Of a DNA stretch of 64,000 nt, positions 22,901 to 33,889 are shown one piece after another. The translations under genes and the position numbers were made by a program. The notes under the pieces were generated by a model. The model saw only the letters and a list, made by a program, of their open reading frames with translations. It did not search any database and had not been told where the DNA came from. Source of the DNA: Deinandra increscens subsp. villosa (lineage: Eukaryota; Streptophyta; Magnoliopsida; Asterales; Asteraceae); the NCBI GenBank assembly GCA_039602395.1, contig JBCNJP010000027.1:112322354-112386353 (forward strand), read 5' to 3'. The stretch's first letter is position 1; each line of letters starts with the position of its first letter.

Positions 22901-23964
22901 AGCTTCGGGTTGGCTGGTGGTGCTAGGTTGAGGAGACCTAGTGACCACATTTCTCTGTCTTTTGAATATGATAGGAGGTGAGTTTGATGAGGAGGTGGCA
23001 GAAGTAGTGTTTGTGGGATCTTTCCTCTTTTTGGATTGATAAGTTTTGATAGTAGAGGAAGCTGGGACAGATGTGGGATCAGAGGCTATTAGGTCTATAA
23101 CTCTATCATCTTGAGCTTAGGGCTCAGTTGTTTCTACAGTTTCCGGTTGAAGCTCTATAGTAGCAGGTTCATCTGGAAACTGCCTTGGAATTGGTAAGGG
23201 ATAGTCAGTGTCCCTTCCAAGAAATGAAGTCTTGTTTAAACCAAGGTTTGAAAAAGTTTTCTCATTAAGAAGTTTTTGGTGTAAAATTATACCAAGCCAG
23301 ACGATTTGGGGGTACTCTTCTTTGAGAATGTAAGTTAAAAATCTAGGGTACTGGTAGATATATTCAGAATGAATGTTGGATTTTAGGGCTTGAAAAATCA
23401 GTTTGGAAAAATTGAAGTTTTCACCTTTTACCACCGCATAGAAGGCGGAAGCCTGTTCACTGGAAAGCTCGTCAAACCCGCCCTTCTTAGGAGACAGGCA
23501 CAACAAAATTGTATGAGCCAGGAATCTCCATTTGTATGTTAACTGCCCTTTCCTGATGGTTTTTCTCTGCAGGGAACCACCGTATCCAATATCTCTGAAT
23601 AAGCGGAGATACTTCATGTGATCAACCACTTCATATCCACCTTCATCCCTTAACTTCAATAGTTTTCGCACTTTTGCTTCATCAATTTCCACTTCCTTTC
23701 CTTGAACGGTTGACACAATTTTGTCACTACCATTTTCGCCTTCGGTAACCCTAGCATGAAACCAAAGTCTTCCATCACTTCTTCGTAAATTTCGGCTTCA
23801 ACAGTGAGCGCATGATGAAGATGAGATCTTTTGATGAAGTCTATCATGCCGTTGTAGATGTCAGTTTTGCTTGGTGGTTCTAGGTACGCCACCAAGTTAT
23901 GTTCTACAGGGAATTTGGAATCACCGATTGGCTTCTTGCCACTCGCCTTTTCTTTGGGAGCCAT
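19981..23964 (-). pseudogene. Sire-B env-like third ORF (about 1,300 codons, broken)
   Basis: Starts at ATG 23962-23964 (MAPKEKASGKKPIGDSKF) and ends at 19981. In order: a globular N-terminal region (KWRFLAHTILLCLSPKKGGFD), a Pro/Ser-rich stretch, a region shared almost word for word with Sire-F (QSRINSLVLSKDAGKKPVED), an acidic repeat region rich in EVQxE units (about 21580-21740), a Pro-rich segment, a strongly basic cluster (TRKRKMMHAKNKKDQRQKRK) that could be a nuclear-localisation signal, and an acidic C-terminus. Breaks: frameshift near 23700, TAG near 23117, frameshifts near 22550 and 21150-20930. No signal peptide or transmembrane helix is obvious, so an envelope role is not supported by sequence. 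Confidence 0.72.
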
Positions 23965-24717
23965 TGTTGATACAGTTTTGGAGAGTATTGACGGTTAATC
24001 GGAAGTTTATCGGAGAGGGTTTGAGAGAAATTTGGGAGTAATTTCTGAGTGGGGTTGAGAGAAATGGGAAAAATTACGGTAAATTAGGGCTTTTTACCTT
24101 TTCAGTGATGACGTGGAGGAGAGAGAATTGAAACAGACAGTTCAGTAACTGATGATACAGATGCTTTATGCGTTATATGGTACAACTGGTTAAAGCATGT
24201 CTTTATCCAAAAGTAAATTTACTGAAACCTCGGATTTTAAACAGTTAAAAACTTAATGGGAATATAAATGTATATCCGTTTAGAAAATTGTGCCTTCCGG
24301 GTAATTAAATAAGACTTTAACTTTGTTGACCTGGAAGTTCAGGCGGAACCCATTTTCTCCTTTATTTTAAAAACTAAATTTCTTCCGTCTGAACATCAAG
24401 AGGACAAATTTTCCACTTGGAAGAATTATTTTCAAAAATAAATTTCCACATCATATTTAAAGCATTTTTCCGGTTGAAGTTCACCTGGTGAATTTCAAAA
24501 GTTGTTTACTCAGGTTGAACCTGAACTTGAACCGGGAATCCAAAACACATGATTTTTGAAAATTTGTGTTAATTATTCATAGTTTTAACAGCAGTTACTG
24601 ACTATGAACTGAAATGTTGTCTAATTAACACGAGAGATTTTCATTTTCCTTTTCTTTTTGTATCAAGAGACGGGCTCTTGAGCACATGCCTTTCTTTTAT
24701 TAAAGTTTAGAAAAGTC
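23965..24717 (-). promoter_or_regulatory. Sire-B pol to env-like spacer with element-specific words
   Basis: Non-coding 0.75 kb between RNase H and the env-like ATG. It carries repeats of the LTR word: GTTCAGGCGGAAC near 24338, TTCCGTCTGAAC near 24380, CCGGTTGAAGTT near 24470 and several in 24500-24535. The position matches the word-rich spacer of Sire-A, suggesting a shared internal regulatory block. Function is inferred. Confidence 0.45.
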
Positions 24718-27300
24718 TTATTCAAAGTTCATCATCCCAATGGCTGTAATGAGGTAGAAAAATCTTGCCTCATCAAAGGATTTTGTAAACAGATATGCCA
24801 ATTGATGATCAGTATGAACTTTGAATAGTTTGATTAAATGCTTTTCTGCACAATCTCTAATAAAGTGATACCTTATGTCAATGTGTTTGGTCCCGGAGTG
24901 CTTCACTGGATTGTTGATGATTGAGATGGCACTGTTGTTGTCTGCAAGAATAGAAGTTTCCATGAATGTGATTCCATAGTCAAGCATCTGATTTTGGATC
25001 CAAAGGACTTGGCTGTAACAACTTGAAGCGGCAATATACTCAGCTTCTGCAGTTGAAGTGGAAACACAAGTTTGCTTCTTGCATTGCCAAGAGACAAGTC
25101 TTTCACCTAGGAATTGACATCCACCTGATGTTGATTTCTTATCAATGTCACAACCAGCATAATCACTGTCTGTGAATGCTCTGAAAGAGAAATCAGAGTT
25201 CTTGGGATACCACAAACCCAGTTTTGGTTGCTCCTTCAGATACTTGAAGATCTCTTAACAGCTAACATATGTGACTCCTTTGGTGAGGACTGATATCTCG
25301 CACATAAGCAAACACTAAACATGATGTCAGGTCTGCTAGAAGTGAGATACATCAGTGAGCCTATCATAGCTCTGTACAAGTGCACATCCTCTGGCTTGCC
25401 ACTTAAGTCATTGGTTAACTTGTGGGAAGTGGAGATGGGAGTTTTGGCACTTGAGCAAGTTAGCATGCCAAATCTCTTCAGCATGTCTTGGATGTACTTT
25501 GATTGGTTCAAAAAGATTCCATCTGCAGTTTGCTTCACTTGCAGTCCTAAGAAGAATGTTAATTCTCCCATGGAGCTCATTTCAAATTTAGACTGCATCA
25601 AAGTTTAAAACTCCTTGCATAAAACAATGTTAGAGGAACCAAAGATAATATCATCAACATAAATTTGTACCATCAACTATCATTACCAACAGTTTTAACA
25701 AAAAGTGTTTTGGCAATTGCCCCTCTCCTGTAGCCATTCTCTAGAAGATAGTTAGAAAGAGTTTCATACCAGGTTCTAGGTGCTTGTTTGAGACCATACA
25801 AAGCTTTGATTAGCTTGCACACCTTGTTAGGATGGTGAGGGTCTTCAAAACTAGGAGGTTGGTTGACATATACTTCTTGTTCTAGGAGGCCATACAGGAA
25901 AACACTTTTGACATCCATTTGAAACACCTGGAAGTCTTTGAATGCAACATATGCTAAGAGGATTCTGATTGCTTCCAACCTAGCTACATGTGCAAATACT
26001 TCATCATAATCAATGCCATCATCATGTACATAGCCTTGCACAACCAATCTTGCTTTGTTCTTGATAACAATTCCCCTATCATCTTTCTTGTTTTTGAAAA
26101 CCCACTTTGTTCTAATTGGTTCTGCTCCATCAGGCAGATCTACCAATTCCCAAACCTTTTGCTTATTGATCTGAAATAGTTCTTCTTGCATTGCCTCTAC
26201 CCAGCTGTTGTCTTCCAAGGCATCTGCTACCTTCTTGGGTACTTCTTGAGACAAAAATGCAGCATGCAAATAGATGTTTGCATTAGCATATCTACTTCTT
26301 GTCAACACAGGAGCTGAAGCTTCTCCAATAATATTTCCTACTGGATGATCTCTGTTGATTCTTCTATCAAGAAACATAGGAAATTCATGGCTCCTTCCAT
26401 TTGAGGGTATGTTGAGCTGAGGAAGTCTGTGATCAAACTCAACATTTTCAGATGGTGATACAGGATCTGAAACTCCAACTGATTCATGAGAATTAATGTC
26501 TGAATTATAGGTCAGATGCTCTAAATTTAGCTCATTTGATATGCTAGCATTTGAATTTTCAGCTTCATTTGACCCTGATTCAGTATTCTCTTCAGTTTCT
26601 GAAATTGGATTTTCTGGTTGAACTTGAACTAGAGAAACTGGTTCAGCCTGGACTTCGACCGGAACAATTTCTTCTTCAATTTGAATTAGTTCAGTTAGTT
26701 TCTTGTCATTTCTTGGGAAAATAGGTTGAGAGCTCATGGAGGAGAAAAAGATTGGTTTCTCATTTGCAATCTGATTGCTCTTCCAATGCTCATCAGTAGA
26801 CCTATGAGAATTTTGTTCCTGCACTAAAGAGCTCACATGCTTATCAACAATTATATTAAAAGCAGTAGTTAGTGCATCAATATCAAATAACCAACTAGGC
26901 TGAGACTTAAAATTGTTGGGAGATTTTTCATTGAAGGATACATTTATAGTTTACTCAACAATCTTAGTTCTCTTGTTGTATACTCTATATGCTTTTGACA
27001 CACCAGAGTACCCAACAAAATAACCTTCATCTGCTTTTTCAACAAATTTGGGCAAAGATTCGTTGGTTATTAAGATAGTGACAGGACAACCAAATGGCTT
27101 AAAGAAGTAAATGTTTAGCTTTCTTTTTCTCCAAAGCTCATAAGGTGTTTTATTCTTTCCCTTGACAATTAAGATCTTGTTTTGGACATAACAGGAAGTG
27201 TTCACTGCTTCTACCCAAAATATCACAGGGAGCTTGGAGTCTGCTAACATGGATCTAGCAGCTTCGATCAATGTCCTATTTCTCCTTTTAGCAACGCCGT
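24718..27300 (-). pseudogene. Sire-B pol: integrase tail, reverse transcriptase, RNase H
   Basis: Minus-strand copia pol in order: end of the integrase core (VAKRRNRTLIEAARSML at 27250-27300), GKNKTPYELW and GYFVGYS blocks, a linker with EVQ-type repeats, reverse transcriptase (WVFKNKKDDRGIVIKNKARLVVQG, MDVKSVFLYG, the YVDD active site at 25650-25661), and RNase H (FTDSDYAGC, AEYIAAS). Order integrase then reverse transcriptase marks Ty1/copia. Breaks: a stop near 26948, a frameshift at about 25673 before YVDD, and a one-base shift near 25250 before RNase H. The catalytic Glu of the integrase D,D,E triad reads Lys (AAA). The 5' part lies at 40088-41780 beyond the Ath-A insertion. Confidence 0.85.
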
Positions 27301-29218
27301 TGATGCGTATCATCTTTTGCATAAAAAATAAATAGATAAAGTCCACATTTAAATTTGTTTTTTAATGAAAATTATTAAAATTGGTGCTTAATTGTTTATT
27401 ATTTAAATTATTGATTTTAGATTGGGTTTTTTTAATTAAAATTTGAGAAATATAAATTTTCACATTTAAATTGGGTTACTAATTGAGAATATTATAATGT
27501 GATATTTATTGGTGTGCTTATTTATTGAATTTTAGGTGGTTGGATTGTGCGCGATGATTTTAGAAGAAATACAAAATTTACAGAAGCGAATTTGGAGCTC
27601 GGATGAAGAAGTTATGGTCAAAAGAAAAAAAATAAATAAAATAATAATACAAACAACAGCCCGGCATGGATGAGCGGCCCAGTTCCCTTTATTTGAAGTA
27701 GCAGCCCAGCAGAAGTCGAAGCAGGCCCAGACAGAAGCCCAGCAACCCAGCAAAAAAAATTAAAATAAAACGATTTGAAGGCCCCTGGATTCGAACGGGT
27801 GACCTTAGGCTTCTCAGGCACACAAATTACCACCAGGGCAGCGGCCCCTTATGGTTTTCTTTTCGCTTCAGCTGCCTTTTATCTTCTTCTGATTAAGCCC
27901 AGAAAATCCAGCCCCTAATCTGATCGCGACCTGGTCATGTTTTAACCCTATTTTCGCTATAAAGGCATTGAGGCCGCCGTTTTCTTAAAAAAAAAACACC
28001 CCATATCACTTCCAAAAACCCTAGAACACATTTTTGAAGATCAAGGGAGGATTGGAGGTCAAGATTGAAGCTTTTTAAACCGAAATTTGAAGATTTAAAG
28101 CTCTAACGGGTTGGGTCTTCATACAAGCTTTGGTTTTTGGTATTTTAATCTTGTTCTTCATCATGGTCAGTCCCAAGATTGCATTTTTATTGTTTCAAAA
28201 CATGTTTCTTGGCTGATTGTGCATTGTATCACTTAGATTTGATGAATTTAGGCCTAGTTTGACTTTCTACTTTGACTTTTTGACATGATCTTGTGAAATT
28301 GCTCTTTGATTCTGATTTGGATGCCTAGGATGAACATGTATGCATATTTATCTTCTGTTTTTATCATGTTATGTGGGCTATTTGATGTGGAATGTAGAAC
28401 TACAACCATTTATTGATTAGCTTATTGTTAACCGGTTGACTTTTTGGAGTTTATTGATTAATGCATGATCCGGAGACCTCCTACATGATAATATGATACG
28501 GATTTGGGGCTGAATTTGTATGCATTTATATGAGATTGAGTTGACCAATTCATTTCATGTACTAGGAAATAGCTACGCATTGTTTAGTGAGTTTTGGTGC
28601 TTATAACCATAAGATTCGAGCTCGCTTATTCATGTTTAGAGTTTTCTAGGTCCTAGGATATTCATTTCAGAATCATTGCATGTGTTAGGGGCCATTTAGA
28701 GAGACTTTTCTTGTGATTTCCTTTTATGTGTGCGTTTAGTCCGCTTTGACCAGAGCGATTAGACCATTGGGCATTTTTACATAGTTTTTCTATCTGAGCT
28801 TCATTTAGGATACCTTAGTGATTAGGATGTGTCTATAGTCCTATTTCATTTTGGTTTTCATCGTTAGTGGATAGTGACCGTGTTGATTAGTCAAACTAGG
28901 GGTCTTATTGGGTTTAGAGGATTCTTATCTAGGTGATACTTTTCTCTGACTGATTTTTCCATCGTGTTACCTGGTTTTTATCTGTTTTAGTTTTTCTGCT
29001 TAGTTTTTAGTGTTAGTTCTCAAAATCATTTTCATCGGTTAGATATTAGCAAAGATCCAGTATCGGGAGTCTACATACGCGTCCACGGATTGATATCCGG
29101 TTCTTACCAATACTTTATTGCATACGACGGGTTCACTGCCCTGGTGTGTAGTTTGGTCACTTGGTATTTACCATTTAAAACTTGACCACATTTTTATATA
29201 TCCAAATTTTACGCATCA
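27301..29218 (+). repeat. Ath-A LTR, leftmost full copy
   Basis: 1,918 bp, TGATGCGTATC to ACGCATCA. A TATA-like CTATAAAG is at 27957-27964. Upstream of it, at 27779-27850, is a tRNA-like segment on the opposite strand. From 28061 on, this LTR forms the first part of tandem unit 1. Confidence 0.85.
27779..27850 (-). other. tRNA-like segment 3 in Ath-A LTR
   Basis: On the minus strand: a near A-box CCCTGGTGGTAATTTGTGTG and a good B box CCGTTCGAATCC. In the right LTR (38646-38718) the B box reads CGTTCCAATCC, so one copy has decayed. The acceptor arms do not pair like a functional tRNA, so this is tRNA-derived at most. It lies about 110-180 bp upstream of the TATA box. Confidence 0.5.
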
Positions 29219-30287
29219 ACCATTTTGTTGTGGAGTTCTAGGAGCACTGAATTGTCTCACAATTCCCTTCTCCTCACAAAATGAATTCAGAACATGATTT
29301 TTGAATTCTGTGCCATTGTCACATCGGATTGTTTTGACCTTGAGATTTGATTGATTATCTAAATTAATTACAAGAGTTTTCAGCAATTCAGCAGTTTCAT
29401 CTTTTGTTTTGAGAAAGAAACCCATGTATATCTTGAAAAATCATCAACTATCACAAAACATTATGACCTTTTTCCTAAACTCATTACTCTAGTTGGACCA
29501 AATAAATCCATGTGTAAAAGCTCTAGAGGTTTTGAAATAGAAGACTCAACTTTTGGCTTAAAGGAGGTTATGTGTTGCTTGCCCTTGAGACATGGCACAC
29601 AGTTTTCAGAACATGCAAAATGCTTGTTAGGAAGACCCTTAACCAAGCCAAGATTCACAATTCTGTTCATGTTTTTGTAGTTCACATGACCTAACCTTCT
29701 ATGCCACAGATCAGATTCGTGAACTGAGGCTTTGGATACAAAGCAAGCAGTGCCACATGAGGGTGTAGCAACTGACATATCCAAAATGTATAATCCATCT
29801 CTCCTGGGTGCCTTAAGCATTATTAGTTCATCAGGAATTTTGACACCAGGTTTGAGGACTATGGCCTCTTTCTCATTAAACATTAAATTCAAATTCTTGT
29901 CACACATTTATGAGACACTAGGCAGGTTGAAATTTAATGTATCAACAAAATTGACTCTGTTAAATTTTACAAGTCCATTTGTCACATCACCTTGTGCTGT
30001 GATATGGCCTTTTGTGCTTCCAAAGGTAACTGGTCCTCCATTGATTCTTTTTGTGTTTTCCAGAATGTGCTTATTCCTTGTCATGTGGCAAGTGCATCCA
30101 CTGTCAACTACCCATAGGCTATTTTGGCCTTAATTTTGCACCTGCACATATCTGAATTGATTAATTTCTATAGGGGACCCAAGCCTGAGTGGTCTTGGGT
30201 CTGCCATAAAAATCATTATACTTATACTCCTTAAGTACTAATGTATTTAAGACTGGAGCTTCATTAAGCCTGAGTGGTTTTGGCCTT
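28061..30287. repeat. tandem unit 1 (2,227 bp): LTR 3' part + integrase fragment + filler
   Basis: The unit consists of the last 1,158 bp of the Ath-A LTR, a Sire-B protease/integrase fragment (29219-30269) and about 18 bp of filler (30270-30287). It repeats at 30288-32514 with the same junction. A third partial copy (LTR part only) is 32515-33673. Spacing is exactly 2,227 bp at several landmarks, for example the integrase ORFs at 29216 and 31443. Confidence 0.9.
29219..30269 (-). pseudogene. Sire-B protease/integrase fragment, copy A
   Basis: Minus-strand copia pol duplicated from the right flank (40088-41138). It shows the protease motif WVVDSGCTCHM, the integrase zinc-binding His/Cys block (HRRLGHVNYKN, CSENCVPCLKGK), the first catalytic Asp in LLHMDLFGP and the second in IRCDNGTEF. 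It ends at PQQNG where the LTR begins. In-frame TAA codons near 29908 and 29461 occur in all three copies, so they predate the duplication. Confidence 0.88.
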
Positions 30288-32514
30288 AAGATTGAAGCTT
30301 TTTAAACCGAAATTTGAAGATTTAAAGCTCTAACGGGTTGGGTCTTCATACAAGCTTTGGTTTTTGGTATTTTAATCTTGTTCTTCATCATGGTCAGTCC
30401 CAAGATTGCATTTTTATTGTTTCAAAACATGTTTCTTGGCTGATTGTGCATTGTATCACTTAGATTTGATGAATTTAGGCCTAGTTTGACTTTCTACTTT
30501 GACTTTTTGACATGATCTTGTGAAATTGCTCTTTGATTCTGATTTGGATGCCTAGGATGAACATGTATGCATATTTATCTTCTGTTTTTATCATGTTATG
30601 TGGGCTATTTGATGTGGAATGTAGAACTACAACCATTTATTGATTAGCTTATTGTTAATCGGTTGACTTTTTGGAGTTAATTGATTAATGCATGATCCGG
30701 AGACCTCCTACATGATAATATGATACGGATTTGGGGCTGAATTTGTATGCATTTATATGAGATTGAGTTGACCAATTCATTTCATGTACTAGGAAATAGC
30801 TACGCATTGTTTAGTGAGTTTTGGTGCTTATAACCATAAGATTCGAGCTCGCTTATTCATGTTTAGAGTTTTCTAGGTCCTAGGCTATTCATTTCAGAAT
30901 CATTGCATGTGTTAGGGGCCATTTAGAGAGACTTTTCTTGTGATTTCCTTTTATGTGTGCGTTTAGTCCGCTTTGACCAGAGCGATTAGACCATTGGGCA
31001 TTTTTACATAGTTTTTCTATCTGAGCTTCATTTAGGATACCTTAGTGATTAGGATGTGTCTATAGTCCTATTTCATTTTGGTTTTCATCGTTAGTGGATA
31101 GTGACCGTGTTGATTAGTCAAACTAGGGGTCTTATTGGGTTTAGAGGATTCTTATCTAGGTGATACTTTTCTCCGACTGATTTTTCCATCGTGTTACCTG
31201 GTTTTTATCTGTTTTAGTTTTTCTGCTTAGTTTTTAGTGTTAGTTCTCAAAATCATTTTCATCGGTTAGATATTAGCAAAGATCCAGTATCGGGAGTCTA
31301 CATACGCGTCCACGGATTGATATCCGGTTCTTACCAATACTTTATTGCATACGACGGGTTCACTGCCCTGGTGTGTAGTTTGGTCACTTGGTATTTACCA
31401 TTTAAAACTTGACCACATTTTTATATATCCAAATTTTACGCATCAACCATTTTGTTGTGGAGTTCTAGGAGCACTGAATTGTCTCACAATTCCCTTCTCC
31501 TCACAAAATGAATTCAGAACATGATTTTTGAATTCTGTGCCATTGTCACATCGGATTGTTTTGACCTTGAGATTTGATTGATTATCTAAATTAATTACAA
31601 GAGTTTTCAGCAATTCAGCAGTTTCATCTTTTGTTTTGAGAAAGAAACCCATGTATATCTTGAAAAATCATCAACTATCACAAAACATTATGACCTTTTT
31701 CCTAAACTCATTACTCTAGTTGGACCAAATAAATCCATGTGTAAAAGCTCTAGAGGTTTTGAAATAGAAGACTCAACTTTTGGCTTAAAGGAGGTTATGT
31801 GTTGCTTGCCCTTGAGACATGGCACACAGTTTTCAGAACATGCAAAATGCTTGTTAGGAAGACCCTTAACCATGCCAAGATTCACAATTATGTTCATGTT
31901 TTTGTAGTTCACATGACCTAACCTTCTATGCCACAGATCAGATTCGTGAACTGAGGCTTTGGATACAAAGCAAGCAGTGCCACATGAGGGTGTAGCAACT
32001 GACATATCCAAAATGTATAATCCATCTCTCCTGGGTGCCTTAAGCATTATTAGTTCATCAGGAATTTTGACACCAGGTTTGAGGACTATGGCCTCTTTCT
32101 CATTAAACATTAAATTCAAATTCTTGTCGCACATTTATGAGACACTAGGCAGGTTGAAATTTAATGTATCAACAAAATTGACTCTGTTAAATTTTACAAG
32201 TCCATTTGTCACATCACCTTGTGCTGTGATATGGCCTTTTGTGCTTCCAAAGGCAACTGGTCCTCCATTGATTCTTTTTGTGTTTTCCAGAATGTGCTTA
32301 TTCCTTGTCATGTGGCAAGTGCATCCACTGTCAACTACCCATAGGCTATTTTGGCCTTAATTTTGCACCTGCACATATCTGAATTGATTAATTTCTATAG
32401 GGGACCCAAGCCTGAGTGGTCTTGGGTCTGCCATAAAAATCATTATACTTATACTCCTTAAGTACTAATGTATTTAAGACTGGAGCTTCATTAAGCCTGA
32501 GTGGTTTTGGCCTT
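30288..32514. repeat. tandem unit 2 (2,227 bp)
   Basis: Second full unit: truncated LTR (30288-31445, lacking the TATA box and tRNA-like segment), integrase fragment copy B and the same filler. Few differences from unit 1 are visible, for example TCACAATTATG against TCACAATTCTG near 31890. Confidence 0.9.
31446..32496 (-). pseudogene. Sire-B protease/integrase fragment, copy B
   Basis: Near-identical to copy A, with the same stops and the same right-hand breakpoint (CATTAAG followed by CCTGAGTGG). One visible change is Met for Leu in NLGMVKGLPNKHF. It cannot encode a working integrase alone. Confidence 0.88.
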
Positions 32515-33673
32515 AAGATTGAAGCTTTTTAAACCGAAATTTGAAGATTTAAAGCTCTAACGGGTTGGGTCTTCATACAAGCTTTGGTTTTTGGTATTTT
32601 AATCTTGTTCTTCATCATGGTCAGTCCCAAGATTGCATTTTTATTGTTTCAAAACATGTTTCTTGGCTGATTGTGCATTGTATCACTTAGATTTGATGAA
32701 TTTAGGCCTAGTTTGACTTTCTACTTTGACTTTTTGACATGATCTTGTGAAATTGCTCTTTGATTCTGATTTGGATGCCTAGGATGAACATGTATGCATA
32801 TTTATCTTCTGTTTTTATCATGTTATGTGGGCTATTTGATGTGGAATGTAGAACTACAACCATTTATTGATTAGCTTATTGTTAATCGGTTGACTTTTTG
32901 GAGTTTATTGATTAATGCATGATCCGGAGACCTCCTACATGATAATATGATACGGATTTGGGGCTGAATTTGTATGCATTTATATGAGATTGAGTTGACC
33001 AATTCATTTCATGTACTAGGAAATAGCTACGCATTGTTTAGTGAGTTTTGGTGCTTATAACCATAAGATTCGAGCTCGCTTATTCGTGTTTAGAGTTTTC
33101 TAGGTCCTAGGCTATTCATTTCAGAATCATTGCATTTGTTAGGGGCCATTTAGAGAGACTTTTCTTGTGATTTCCTTTTATGTGTGCGTTTAGTCCGCTT
33201 TGACCAAAGCGATTAGACCATTGGGCATTTTTACATAGTTTTTCTATCTGAGCTTCATTTAGGATACCTTAGTGATTAGGATGTGTCTATAGTCCTATTT
33301 CATTTTGGTTTTCATCATTAGTGGATAGTGGTCGTGTTGATTAGTCAAACTAGGGGTCTTATTGGGTTTAGAGGATTCTTATCTAGGTGATACTTTTCTC
33401 CGACTAATTTTTCCATCGTGTTACCCGGTTTTTTATCTGTTTTAGTTTTTCTGCTTAGTTTTTAGTGTTAGTTCTCAAAATCATTTTCATCGGTTAGATA
33501 TTAGCAAAGATCCAGTATTGGGAGTCTACATACGCGTCCACGGATTGATATCCGGTTCTTACTAATACTCTATTGCATACGATGGGTTCACTGCCCTGGT
33601 GTGTAGTTTGGTCACTTGGTATTTACCATTTAAAACTTGACCACATTTTTATATATCCAAATTTTACGCATCA
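32515..33673 (+). repeat. Ath-A LTR, partial copy abutting the internal region
   Basis: Third copy of the LTR 3' portion, ending ACGCATCA directly before the primer site. It is therefore the remnant of the true 5' LTR, but starts at the same filler junction as unit 2 and lacks U3 and the TATA box. Confidence 0.85.
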
Positions 33674-33679
33674 AGTTTT

Positions 33680-33697
33680 TGGCGCCGTTGCCGGGGA
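33680..33697 (+). other. Ath-A primer-binding site (tRNA-Asp type)
   Basis: TGGCGCCGTTGCCGGGGA six bases after the LTR end, the primer site common in Athila/Tat-clade gypsy elements. It fixes the plus orientation. Confidence 0.9.
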
Positions 33698-33889
33698 CGC
33701 GTCAGCTTTCGAGACCTATCAGAGCTAATAGTTTAGCTATTTACTTGTTTTCTGTTATTTGTGTTTGTTTGCATGTTTCTAGTATGTTTGTTTTATTTCT
33801 GTGTTTGCTTTTGTGTTAGTTAGTTTATTAGTTTAATTTCGTTTCTTTCTGATCTGTTTCTGTTTTCTGTTCCATCTGTTCATCGGTTT

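Noticed and set aside
29732..30133. 133-codon plus ORF, repeated at 31959-32360 and 40601-41002
   Set aside because: Antisense to the Sire-B protease/integrase and copied with it in the tandem units.
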